Origin: Purshia tridentata
Lineage: Eukaryota > Streptophyta > Magnoliopsida > Rosales > Rosaceae
Length of the DNA: 64,000 nucleotides
Reading direction: 5' to 3'
Assembly: GCA_003254885.1 (NCBI GenBank)
Contig: QANT01009345.1
Location: 1 to 64,000 of the forward strand
The notes below the pieces were generated by a model. It was not told the DNA's origin and made no database searches. It was given only the letters and a program-made list of their open reading frames with translations. Positions 53,401 to 64,000 of the stretch are shown in pieces. A program made the position numbers and the translations under genes. Position 1 is the first letter of the stretch, and each line of letters begins with the position of its first letter.

Positions 53401-55566
53401 ATCAATCTTTTCATCCTTCACACTAATGGCTTCTTTCTTGTTTGACATGTATGTCTGAGAAGAGCTCAAAGGCTCGATAGATGCCTTGTTGTCAACAGGA
53501 CTAGAGTCAGCATCAAATGAAGAATTTCCACTGATTCCGGATATACAATTATTACTTTCATATCTAAGATCCCAAGGCTTTACATCTAAAGCATCAACCA
53601 TCGACGGCTCAAAACCAGAATTACCAGTTATTCCATCCTGACCATTTAAATTCAACTTACTACTAGAGCTTGAACTATCAGTTTGAAACTCCCCTGAATC
53701 ATCCTTCACGTTAGTCATCATTTCTTCATTACTTGGAAAAAAGTGACAATAATAACTACTAGGACTATGATGCATTGAGGCATCAGCCAAATATTGATCA
53801 TCTAAGCTCATGCCATAGATACCTGTATAGTCACTGTAAACATCAGAATTTTGACAGAGGGTTGACTCAGTAGAAGTAACGTTTTGAGAACACATATCTA
53901 CATCTGTGAAGTATATTTCCATAGATGTACAAGAATTATTTTCTGATGGTCCCAAAGTTTCCGTGGTATTTTCTCCCAAAGCACCATAGGTTCTGGAATT
54001 TAAATCCAAGTTTTCGATACCAAGGCGTTGTGGAGCATCTGCAATTATCAGAAGACATATATTAGTGCTTCCATTCAACCTCAAAATCAAAAGCAATACA
54101 AAGCGCACATGCAATGATTTAGAGAAAAACTTCAAACACGTGTTAAAAATGTCAATTCCTTAGTCCACTTTATATCTTCTAAGTATTAACATACGTTCAT
54201 AATCAACTTTTGCCGCCACATTAGCTTTCCCCAGCAAGACATTGACATCTCTATGGTCCAAAACATGATTAGCATGTCCTCCAGCAAAACTAGATGCCGT
54301 ACTACATGTGGGCTGTGAAACTCCAACCCTCTCTGTGAAGCACGCCTCCTTGCCTGGAACCAACGAAATCCAGTCTTTAAGACTTGTAGAGCACGCATGC
54401 CCAGGAGAGCCAGTGCGCGCTGACAGTTCCTTCTCTTTGTAGTCAACAATCATTGCAGGGTTCCCTGCAGACTCAAAAGAACCACCTTGACCCCCTGCCC
54501 CAGAATCTGAAGCTTCTGAGCTGTATGGAGGATGCCATGAGTCAGGGCCCCTTAAATGATTGTCGGTAGGCGGTGCTTCATTTAACACTTGAGATCCTAA
54601 ACAACAACCAAAGAAACAAATAATCAACTCTATTAAATGTAAATATTTGTAATATACGCTCCAGAATCCTGCAGCATTAGAGAAGACAGCAAAATACTGC
54701 CTAGAAAAGTATGCCATAGATCAAGGAAACAAATAATAAGTTTAAAAAACCAAAATAAACAAAAAAAGAAAATCAGCACAAAATAATTTACCACTTTCGA
54801 GCTGGACACTCTCATGGTAACCATTATAAGGAACTGCTTCAGTTTGCAATGCATTTTCCACTGACAAATCCTCTGGACAACTCTGCATTAAAAAATAATA
54901 ATTTGACTAGATCGAAACATGAAATTAAAAAATAAGCAAACAGGAAGCCATGGTGCTAACATAAACAAATTGCTAACAAGTGCTAGAGGGTAAAGTTAAC
55001 TGAATGTACCAATAAATAAAAGCAAGAAAGGCATGTCAATATAATCATAAACCCCTTTGGTATTTCCTGTTAGTATCATGTAATATATTCCTAAACCCCT
55101 TTGGGCTATTAAAAAGAAGAAATTCGCAAAACTGGATCTTTCTAATCAACGGCGCCATCATTATCCACGAATAACAAGCTGAAATTAAGTGTTTCCACTA
55201 GAATTGCATATAAAGCTTTCCATATGCAGACGCGTACAGGTACGAACACAAGTTCTAACTTTAAGTTGCACTATACGCAGCCGAATGTCCACAAGAAATT
55301 CCGCACATGCAAAATTTGCATATTTTACAGTAACCCAAGTATCAAAAAACCAAAATTTCCCAAATATGCAAATAAAGTTCAATCATTTTCCAAGAAAGTT
55401 GTACGGAAATTACCTGGGGTTCTTCAGCAAGAAGGCGATAGAACGTGTCAAGATCTATCGACAAACCCTCGCCTTCGAAATCATCGCCGTCAAAAACCTC
55501 TCCGGTTAATGCATCAGGGGCCGGTAACTCGTCCCAGCAAATCGAGCTGTCGTCCGCCTTCAACAT
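47490..55566 (-). CDS. SNF2 ATPase with inserted RING finger (RAD5/16-like; EDA16/CHR28 type)
   Basis: Twelve exons on the minus strand: 55566-55414, 54882-54792, 54596-54195, 54038-52732, 52493-52422, 51813-51736, 51640-50752, 50359-50229, 50031-49810, 49250-48633, 48538-48329, 47594-47490 (4278 nt, 1425 residues). The first ~650 residues are acidic, Ser-rich and probably disordered. The helicase core starts with [12 protein letters not shown], then Walker A in ADDQGLGKT (about 697-705), the DEAQ box in [12 protein letters not shown] and [10 protein letters not shown]3HC4 RING (CGIC…CGHVFCSQC…CPNTNC, about 1110-1155) splits the two lobes. The C lobe has [26 protein letters not shown] and [12 protein letters not shown]. 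These are hallmarks of Rad5/16-type remodellers that join ATP-driven chromatin work to ubiquitin ligation. Arabidopsis relatives CHR27/CHR28 act with SUVR2 in silencing. Map context favours EDA16 (At1g61140), needed for the embryo sac. Intron 5 holds a 115-bp tandem doublet. Confidence 0.93.
52051..52280. repeat. 115-bp tandem doublet in an intron of the SNF2 gene
   Basis: Units 52051-52165 and 52166-52280, from taaccattttcttta to cacacaaga, differ at only about three positions. They lie in the intron between exons 5 and 6 of the minus-strand gene and do not touch splice sites. Confidence 0.92.
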
Positions 55567-57114
55567 ACTGAAACCCTAATCCTAGCTTCTTCACTCTTCA
55601 GCCTTATGAAAACCCCGACCAGAACCAGTCCGATTAAACTTCGAATTTAGAAACAAAAACCTGGATCCGAGCAATTGCAATCGCATTCTCAACGAAACCA
55701 CCCGATCAATTCTAGCGAGAGAGAGAGCGTTTGGATCGCTGTCGATTTAGGAGGGTTTCTGCGAAAGTTCTCGGCGCGACTTTTCTTTTATAACTTTTTT
55801 TCTTTTTTCTTTTTTGTCCTCAAAGTCGCGCGGGTCGTGAAGAATGTGGTGGCGCAGGTTTAGAATTGGGTATGGGTTTTTGGGGTGCGTAGGTTAAGGA
55901 CTCGTTCTATTTTGTGGTTGGTCGGTGGTTTTGGGGGTGTTTGGGCGTCGGAGTAGACTTTGTTCATTCTTTTTATACGCCATGGTTTCGTTTTCCCACT
56001 AGAACTATGATTTGGATGATAACATCGCAGACGACAATTTTGATTTTTTATTCGGCCACGTCACTAGTCACGGGCACCGATTGCTTCATTTTTTATCTTC
56101 CTTAATTAAGGTTTGCAATAGCTAAATTTTAATTACACCACTCATCTTGTCCAAAATAGGCAATGTAATTAAAACGAGACTACATTTTAACTTAAATTAT
56201 GCACCCAGCTCTCTCTTTCAGTTAACACAGCAAGATATATAATCAGATAGCTCTTTATTTTTATCTTTTATCAAATCACCTTAGTCATTAAGAAATCGTT
56301 ATTCATTATTGTATTGATCTTAAAAATACTTTATTTAGAAAAAGTTTTTGTTTGTCATAGTATATTATTAAGATATTAGAGGCAAAGTAAAGTTATTTGG
56401 CTTGTGAATTACTTTGAGACTCGAACTTATGGTCAACATAAATATTCATCAATTTTAATATTACTTGAGTTAAAGCTGATGCACATTATTAGACTCTACA
56501 CTCCAACTTAGTGTCATTGTTACAATTTGACAATACATAAAATAGATATATCCAGGTTAAATTTTGATTGCCTTTTTTTATTTTTATTATATTGAATAGA
56601 ATCAAACTTTGAATCTAAATTAATTCAAATATTTATTCGTCTCATTCTCATTATTTAGACCAACTTTATAAATGCTTAGATTAAATTATTATCATAAATA
56701 GAAAATATACTATACAAGTTGAAAACTATATATTAGATTTGTGGAGTGAAGTCTAACATTTTTTTGTTGGGATTGTAAAGTTTTTTAAGATTGACGGATG
56801 ACAAAAGAAAAATGTTATTTTATATCTTAAAATAGTGTTGCCATAGTAATGTAGATTATACCCATTCATGCAAAGTTGTCCATTCTTATTAATATTATCC
56901 TCATAAAATGGAAACTTATTATTTATATGGTACTAGAAAACTTTTTCTGTAAGATATTATGGAACATGTTTGTACCTGGCACCTGCACAAATTTACTATT
57001 AATTAGCTTTCCTAATTTTCTGTGCATGTTCCGAAATTTCCAACTTGGCAAGCGGCCAATGCGTACTTGTAAAATATATTTATGATCCCGAGCCGGGCTG
57101 GAGGATCAGATTCA
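55567..57114. other. Divergent intergenic, SNF2 / GID8
   Basis: Head-to-head promoter space with no supported gene. A GA-rich tract (55719-55729) and CT/T-rich stretch lie just upstream of the SNF2 ATG. The centre is very AT-rich. Confidence 0.45.
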
Positions 57115-57174
57115 GGCCCAAAATTAAGCGCGTAAAAGCCCAATAGTTTAGTGAACCGGAGTTTTTTTTGGGCC
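57115..57174 (+). promoter_or_regulatory. Cluster of site II (GGCCCA-type) elements
   Basis: GGCCCAAA (57115-57122), AAGCCCAAT (57136-57144) and TGGGCC (57169-57174) lie within 60 bases. Such TCP-binding site II motifs cluster in promoters of plant housekeeping genes. They lie about 600 bases upstream of the GID8 start, which would be far for a core promoter unless the leader is long. Confidence 0.4.
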
Positions 57175-57794
57175 GGTGTGAGCCGGAGTTATATGCAAGG
57201 TTTGACTGCATATTCCTTTATTTTTTAGTGAAGATAAATAAGGCTGAGTGCATATTCACGTAACACGTCAAATTCCATGTAAACAAATTTCTAAAAAATA
57301 CCAGGACCCGACCCGATTTGATCAGGACCCAAATTAAAGGGTAACCCGAAAACACAAACCAAACCCAGAGGATCTGAGCTGCGAGAAGAAAGGGATCGCC
57401 GGAATTCCAATCACTCACTCACACACACAAAAAGCATTATATATATAGTTTGCAATCATAGCAAACTCAGCACTTCTTCAACGTACCTTTTACTTCACTA
57501 TTTTTCCGGCAAACACTTGGCTTGGAGAAAGTTTTATCGGGAAAATTGCCACTCAGCTACAGTAATATTGATATTTCCATCGCGGTTTTGCAGAACTAGG
57601 GTTTGGATTTAAGGTCCTCAGTCTTCGGTCACTGTTCGGTGCTTCTAGGGTTTCCGTCGCAATTTCAGTCGGCGCGTAAATTTTAGAGGGCGATTTGAAG
57701 GAAGTAGTTGTGGGAATTGAATAATGGGCTTCAAGGCGGTGCACTGATGTCACTGTTCTGGATTGTGATTCATCAGCTTGCAGAGATCGAAGCA

Positions 57795-60713
57795 ATGGTA
57801 AACTGACCACTGTTTATCAATTCTAGTTACGTGGTTGTAGTAGCTCAATTTTGAGTTCTCAATTTTGAGCATATTACAATTTCCATTGAGCATAAAGAAT
57901 TGTGTTTGAATAAGAGGGTATGTTCTATGGCAATGCAATTGTTCTAACATTTCTATTTTGTCGTGCACAGGCTACGTCGAAGAAAGTAATTACGAGGGAA
58001 GAGTGGGAGAAGAAGCTTAATGATGTAAAGATTAGGAAAGAAGATATGAATAAATTGGTGATGAATTTTCTTGTCACTGAGGGTTACGTGGATGCTGCTG
58101 AGAAATTCCGGAAGGAATCTGGAACCGAGCGTATCCTTCTTTCGTTTATAAATCCATGGCCCTGTTTTTATTGTTAGTGCCTTTGTGGTGTAGTTCATTT
58201 TGTACTCTATGTTCTTCTGTGTCTCCTTATGGTTAGATAGCAGATATTGATCTTGCAACAATCACAGACCGCATGGCTGTCAAGAAGGCGGTACAATGTG
58301 GTAATGTGGAGGACGCAATTGACAAAGTAAACGACTTAAATCCCGAGGTAGGATGCCATTTTGTAACTTTATAATTAAATTTCTGGGTAGTCTAGTTAGA
58401 AATTATGAGCTACTTATCTATTCTTTGCTGAAATCCTATATTATTTATTTGTTCTGTTTCATTTGCTAATCTCTAAGTCTTGGGTTACATATTAAGTGTG
58501 GCAGTGCGATGTGAATGATCATTAGTCATGGATGTTGTCCAAACTTGATATGAAGTCTAACCTCATATGAAGTTCCTTTGGAATTGAGGTTGAAACAATG
58601 TATCAAATAGTCACCTACTCACCTGTATGATGATAATCATGAGATTCTTTATGTGTGGAACGTAAACCACTTTACCAGCCTTGTGTTTACCTTGAATATT
58701 TAAATGTGAACTTGGTCTTTATCAGGTTATTATGTTAGTCCATATTTTTTAATGACATTATAGATGATTGCAAAGTTTAATTGAAATTGCGAGAGTAATC
58801 TACCTGTAATCAGGGATTAGTTTGTCAAGCAGGATATGTTATTCATGACTTTTTCTGTTTGGGACTTGAGCCCTAGAGAAGTTTACCATTAAATGCATAA
58901 TGTTTCTTGATTTGTCTGTAATAGAATTCTTTCCCTCGATGGAATTTGAAAGTTGGTTGCCTGACTTTTTATCTAGCACTAACTTATGGGTAGGAGAGAA
59001 TATTGAGCTATTCAAATCTTAGAAGAGAAAAGGAAAAAACACAAAAGATCTGGACTCTGTCAAAATCATGGGAGAAAAAGTTCATTAATTCCTAGTCCTA
59101 AATTTAAGCTAGTAAAAGTTTGTTGGTTTCATTTTAAAAATGGTATTCATAGAATCTTCTGGACTACTACTTTAGCATTGTAATTGAGTGACCAAAATAC
59201 CCATCACTAGGGCATTTGATAGCTACATTTGCTAGTTGGGTGTGCCTCATAGAACCTCAATCAGTTGATACCAACTTTTAAAATCCAAAGAGCAGCATGT
59301 AAGCAAACTATAAATAGGGTGACTCACTTGCAGTGTGGTCATTCCACCTCTGATGTCAGATACATGGTTATCAAGGTTTCAAGGTTCTCTGGAGTACTTG
59401 AAAGAAGGTGGGTCTGAAATGGTTCCTCTGTATGAATCTTTCAAAGATTTGTGAGTCAGGACACAAGGGCGAATGTAGCATCATTGGGAATCTGAAAGGC
59501 TATACACAAAGTTGCCTTTCGATGCTGTTTTATTTTCTTACCTTATTTGATTATGAGAATCAGAAGTGTTTATAATAGAGATCATTCACAAGTAATTTTT
59601 TGCCTTTTTATGTTTTGATTCATTCTATTTCTTTAGAGAATATTACTTGAAATTTGTAACCGAGTAGCCTGTTAATTTTATTTTAAAACCAATTATTTCA
59701 ATTAATTTCAAGATCTGTGAAAACTCTGTTTGCAGATTCTGGATACAAATCCCCAATTATTTTTCCATCTCCAACAGCAAAGGTTGATAGAACTAATTCG
59801 GAATGGAAAAGTAGAGGAGGCTCTTGAGTTTGCTCAGGAAGAGCTAGCACCAAGGGGAGAAGAAAATGTAAGATTCTCCTTGTATCTTTGCTTTGATTGA
59901 CTATATGATGTGTATGATTGATGGTCCTTGTAACTTTGCTTTGATGGACTACAGTTTTAAGTTTCTTCTGGCTTTCTACCTAACTCCATTCAATGAATTG
60001 CATTGAATTTGTTGATTAATTAAGCAAAGTTGCATTATTGAAATTTTTACCAAGGTCAAAGATAGTTTCTCATTTATTGATTGCTTCATTTGACCATATT
60101 CCAGTGTCAAACTTTGTATCATTGTATATATTGATTCTTCTATCTGGTCCTAAGAAAATCAAAATAATTTATTATTTACTAATACCATTACTTGCAGCAA
60201 AGCTTTTTAGAAGAGTTGGAGAGGACTGTTGCACTGCTAGCTTTTGAAGATGTGTCCAACTGTCCTGTTGGAGAGCTTCTGGACATATCACAGCGCCTAA
60301 AGACAGCAAGTGAGGTGAATGCAGCGATCCTTACCAGCCAGAGTCATGAAAAAGGTTAGTATAGGTCTACCGTTGCTTGCATTATCAACTGCATTAGAGA
60401 ACATAACTGGAGGTGGGATGGGTTGAAAGATGCCCAGAATTGACACCACCTTGTTATTGTGTATTATGTTTATTATTCATCTTAAAAAGAATTCTTTAAG
60501 AGGAGATTTCTATACACATCTTATCTAGTGAATGCCAATGCAAGTCTCAAAGAGGATGATAAGTTTTGTGTGTTTTGTTGTCCTACCACAGACCCGAAAC
60601 TTCCAAGCTTGTTGAAGATGCTGATATGGGCCCAGAACCAGCTTGATGATAAAGCTGCTTATCCTCGGATAAATGATCTATCCACTGCCATGCTAGAAGA
60701 CCCCGCTGTCTAA
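57795..60713 (+). CDS. GID8: GID8-like subunit of the CTLH/GID E3 ubiquitin ligase
   Basis: Six coding exons: 57795-57797, 57971-58130, 58241-58347, 59736-59867, 60198-60354, 60592-60713 (681 nt, 226 residues). The first coding exon holds the ATG alone; the second starts [17 protein letters not shown] LisH motif follows ([21 protein letters not shown], about 29-50), then a CTLH region ([24 protein letters not shown]) and a CRA domain with [18 protein letters not shown] and [13 protein letters not shown]. Length and sequence match plant GID8 (At1g61150) almost throughout. GID8 is a scaffold subunit of the CTLH complex, which tags metabolic and other proteins for the proteasome. An in-frame ATG at 57747 could add 16 residues (MSLFWIVIHQLAEIEA). 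The third intron is long (1.4 kb). The upstream neighbour, the SNF2 gene, is divergent. Confidence 0.95.
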
Positions 60714-61530
60714 AGGAGGCCTTATCTCCTCATGTGAGGATTTAGGCTCCGGCTAGGCTTTCATAGAATGAAAAATGATGTATGTACCTTTATTGTGAAA
60801 TGACCATCTCTATTTCTCTTGGATGCTGTTTCATTGTGATGATGCGATCTTTGTTAATTTCTTCTCAATTGCGTTTACAAGCATTCTCAACCTTTTTACA
60901 AATGATTGTTAATAACATCTCTTTCTTTATAATGTTGACATTGTGGAATAAATATTTGGACAATTTTCGGTATAGCAAAACAGGATTAGCTGAAATCTAC
61001 GCCATGGTTACTACAACCGTGGTGAACTATGATAATGTATAAAAATTGGTATAGGTGTGGTCCTGTCTAAATTCTGAGAAGCCAGAATGTACATTCAATC
61101 CTCGTTGCCTTGCGGCTTGGGCGGGCTCCCCTTTACTCGAATGATCTCACTTTACGCATACACTCCCCAATAGAGAATGGGTTTTTTGTATCATATATAC
61201 CTTCTAATTGAACCTGAATAGGACAATTTAGCATGTAATATCTCTAAGCACTCTAATGATTAGTGAATAAATATTAGAGCATTTTAGACAAGCAAGGAAG
61301 TTAACATGCATGCAGGAAGAAATTAAAGAAGAATCAGCCGTTTAAAACTTGGCAAGGAGCCAAGTAAAATCAAAAGCCTCACTTCTAATTTTGATCCATT
61401 AATTCTTCCATGGTTTGGAAAATGACCCAACTCTCTACGCGCAAGGCACTTAGCTACCCAACTTTCGGACACTACACAAACACAAATACAAAATGAAAGA
61501 GAGCAATTTATCTTCCTCTTTCTTCAAACA
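60714..61530. other. 3' flank of GID8 and convergent spacer
   Basis: Contains the probable GID8 3' UTR and the 3' side of the small minus-strand gene. A GC-richer stretch at about 61100-61150 is unexplained. No gene is supported. Confidence 0.4.
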
Positions 61531-61824
61531 TCACTCAGAAGTCACCCAAAGAACATAAACCCAGATAGTATTGTTGATATCTGAATGATACTGAGGTTTT
61601 GCTTTTTCATGCCTAAAAGCATTTACTCCCTCGCCTAATTTCCAACCACCATCATCAAAATTGAGAGCATAGCTCGAAGGATCATACTGGAACCTGAACT
61701 GCTGTTTGCCAGAGTTCTTGACAGCCTTCTTCAATGCAGCTCTCATTCTCCAGAATAGGCTCCTACATTGCTTCCTACCATATGCATTAACCCAGACAAA
61801 GCTTCCTACTAAACCCATATTCAT
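61531..61824 (-). CDS. Small plant protein of unknown function
   Basis: Single exon of 97 residues. The start may be the ATG at 61824 or the one two codons later at 61818 (MGLVGSFVWV). The protein is basic in the middle (SLFWRMRAALKKAVKN), then QQFRFQYDPSSYALNFDDGG, and ends in a less ordered tail. The YDPxSYxLNFDDG motif is one I associate with small plant proteins of unknown function, which is why I treat this frame as real. No signal peptide, transmembrane span or enzyme motif is visible. It lies about 0.8 kb past GID8, convergent with it. A CT/GA-rich stretch at 62261-62285 would be in its upstream region. Function is unknown. Confidence 0.6.
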   Translation of the reverse strand: MNMGLVGSFVWVNAYGRKQCRSLFWRMRAALKKAVKNSGKQQFRFQYDPSSYALNFDDGGWKLGEGVNAFRHEKAKPQYHSDINNTIWVYVLWVTSE

Positions 61825-62529
61825 AGGCTTACCGTAATCTTTGGACCCAAAAAAAGGCTTACAGTACTCTCAGGCCAAAACCCAAAAAAACCCAATTGGC
61901 TCTTCCCCTGATTTCTTCACTGTTTTAAAGCAGGTCCCAAAAGAGTTGAGAGGAGGTTCTGGGTTTGTGAGGCAGAGAGGGAAAGAGAGGTAGCTTGAGA
62001 AAGTGGGAAGAGAGAAGGTGGAAACCCTTGAAAATCTGTTATGGTGTAGAAGTTGGAATGGAAGGACATTAAAAGAAGGAAGTGACCTTTTCGAAGAAGG
62101 GGTGAGGGGATGGACTGATGGTGAAGGCAATTCAAATGCAAATGCAAATGGCAATCTTTTTGGTATTTCAAAGAAGCTCCGCAGCTTCAGCTGCAGCCCT
62201 ACGACTATACATATACTTTATTTTCTTGAAATCACATTGGGATGCTAAAATTCCATTACCCAGAGAGAGAGAGAGAGAGAGGAGGAGGTACAGTGGGCAG
62301 TGGGCAGTGGGCAGTGAGCCTAAGGTCGTATCACTATCAGAATGTGGTTGGAGCATAACGAATCATTATTTCTCGGCATTTCCTCGGCCTTAACTCTGCC
62401 TATTGAAGCCAAAAAGTATCCGAGAATAACTATCTCTTTAACTTAATCCTCTAGGCTCTACCAACTAGACTATTAGAGGAGGCCTCAAACCTCACTGTAA
62501 AGTGTAAGCTCCACTCTGTTTTTAGGTTT
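61825..62529. other. Upstream flank of the small-protein gene
   Basis: Non-coding. Contains a (GA)n tract at about 62261-62282 and three consecutive gtgggca units near 62290-62315. It is the likely promoter and leader of the minus-strand small gene. Confidence 0.4.
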
Positions 62530-62845
62530 TTTAGTGTCTGTTTTAGTTTAGTCGTAGAGATCTATAGAAAAATAAAAAATAATGTGGGAGGAGCACTTGG
62601 AGTATCAGTTTTTAAAAACTAGTTTTCAAATTCTTTTGATAAAAAAGGGTTTAAAATTCTAATCTTGCTTGTTCAAAAAGGCAAGGATTTAGTGTCTGTT
62701 TTAGTTTAGTCGTAGAGATCTAGAGAAAAATAAAAAATAATGTGGGAGGAGGACTTGGAGTATCAGTTTTTAAAAACTCGTTTTCAAATTTTTTTGATAA
62801 CAAAGGGTTTAAAATTCTAATCTTGCTTGTTCAAAAAGGCAAGGA
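62530..62845. repeat. 158-bp tandem doublet
   Basis: Units 62530-62687 and 62688-62845, from tttagtgtctgttttag to aaaaaggcaagga, are nearly identical with a handful of substitutions. Non-coding. Confidence 0.92.
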
Positions 62846-64000
62846 AACCTGATAATCAAATCACATATAAAGCACAAGTCCACTAGAAAGAAATTTTGAT
62901 TTTATTAAGTTTTTGGGGTTAATCTATGGTGATGTAGGATAGGATAATTGTATTAGAATTAGAATAAGATCAGTTCAATTCTCTCCAATATAACAAATAA
63001 AAAACTTGATTTTATTATTATCATCAGTGTGATTTTTATTTAAGTTATTTTGATTATATTAGAGGGAATTGACCTACTATTCTATCTACTCTCACCATTT
63101 GAGCTAACCAATTAATAATATTGTTAAACATTTAAAGTATATATATTTTGTTATTCTAGAGAGGGGGAAGACGAGTTTTGTTGTAATTGTGAAGGTAAAC
63201 GTACAATGTCACTAAGTTACAAGCTTCCACATAATTTGATAATTATGTTTATGGAAGAACTATTATTGATGTATATGTGGGCCATAAATACTGACCAGGT
63301 TCAATAATGTACAAGTACATAGTCTATAGATCAATCCGAAATGAAAAATGGGCAATGAGGCTCCACATTGATCAGTCAAATCAGAGTTTCCTTTTTGCTC
63401 AAAACTGGTTTGTCTCCAGTAGAAGGCAATGTGGGAGGTGCTCTACTTCTCTTCCTTTTTTGTCTTCATCTTCAAAGCCATTTTGCATCTACATATGCTC
63501 ATTAAATTCCATTTTGTCTCTCTCCACAGTTGCATGTGGCCCTTTCCTTAGTTTGTGATGTGCCTATTATCTCACTCACTGTGCAGCACCACCATTAGGT
63601 CCCCATTTCAGATGACCTGTCATTCTAGCCAACAAAGCAACCTTGTCTTAGCCTTGGCAGTTGGCACCTGTCTGTGCTAGTGCTACTTCTTTTGTTTGGC
63701 TTTGTTTTGGTTTTCTGGTTCTGATTATTGGAGTTTCTTGGGTTGGGTTTTGCCACCTGGAATTTTCTTTAAGTGGGGTCCCGTTGCCTCTTTTGATGCA
63801 TTGCTCCTAAGCCTCCAATGGTCCTGGTAAGGCTAGCTAGGGATAAGTTAATGGTGGACCTCAAGAAAACGGAGAGTTTTCTTGATCAAAGGTTGCATCT
63901 TGCAACTTAGGCTTAAAATATATGGGGGTTGAAAGCAATGTGCCAGCCCAAAAATTATCCATACCAGAGCAAACATTCACTCTGTCAGCCCAAATAATTA
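62846..64000. other. Intergenic to window end
   Basis: No supported gene. The last 500 bases are less AT-rich and T/G-rich, which could be the leader or promoter of a gene lying beyond the window, but no coding start is recognisable. Confidence 0.35.

Overview
This is a plant nuclear window, very probably from a eudicot of the rose family (Rosaceae; Prunus or a relative). The base composition is AT-rich, the genes have GT-AG introns with short AT-rich spacers, and the two polyphenol oxidases resemble apple, pear and loquat enzymes as I remember them. Species level cannot be settled from the sequence alone.

Layout. 0.8-9.9 kb: two intronless polyphenol oxidase (PPO) genes in tandem on the plus strand. 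Between them lie an initiator tRNA-Met gene, a solo copia-type LTR and a nonautonomous DNA transposon with long terminal inverted repeats. 10.7-11.5 kb: a near-identical doublet around a partial LTR, best explained as two haplotypes joined in the assembly. 12.2-20.8 kb: two minus-strand genes, a proline-rich At1g61080-like protein and a COP1-interacting protein 7 (CIP7)-like protein. 24.6-25.4 kb: a TIR-only gene. 28.3-31.0 kb: a GH27 alpha-galactosidase with an in-frame stop. 33.0-34.3 kb: a NAC transcription factor with a duplicated stretch in its activation region. 37.3-40.3 kb: a class II serine carboxypeptidase-like gene (minus). 45.6-46.6 kb: an intronless caffeoylshikimate esterase/monoacylglycerol lipase-like gene, 378 bp downstream of a solo LTR with perfect target-site repeats. 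47.5-55.6 kb: a 12-exon SNF2-RING helicase (minus). 57.7-60.7 kb: a GID8-like subunit of the CTLH/GID ubiquitin ligase. 61.5-61.8 kb: a small conserved-looking plant protein (minus). The remainder is AT-rich intergenic sequence.

What ties it together. There is no operon-like unit. The proline-rich gene, TIR-only gene, NAC, carboxypeptidase, SNF2 helicase and GID8 occur in the same order as the families I recall at Arabidopsis At1g61080, 61100, 61110, 61130, 61140 and 61150, so the backbone looks like an old collinear block. The PPO pair, the CIP7-like, alpha-galactosidase and esterase genes interrupt or flank it. The exon models for six multi-exon genes were assembled by hand; each gives a total coding length divisible by three, which supports the splice sites chosen. 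Nothing here looks like a wholly new biological system. The most useful observations are the PPO active-site divergence, the NAC internal duplication, the broken alpha-galactosidase, the hemizygous LTR signature and the isolated GID8 start codon.
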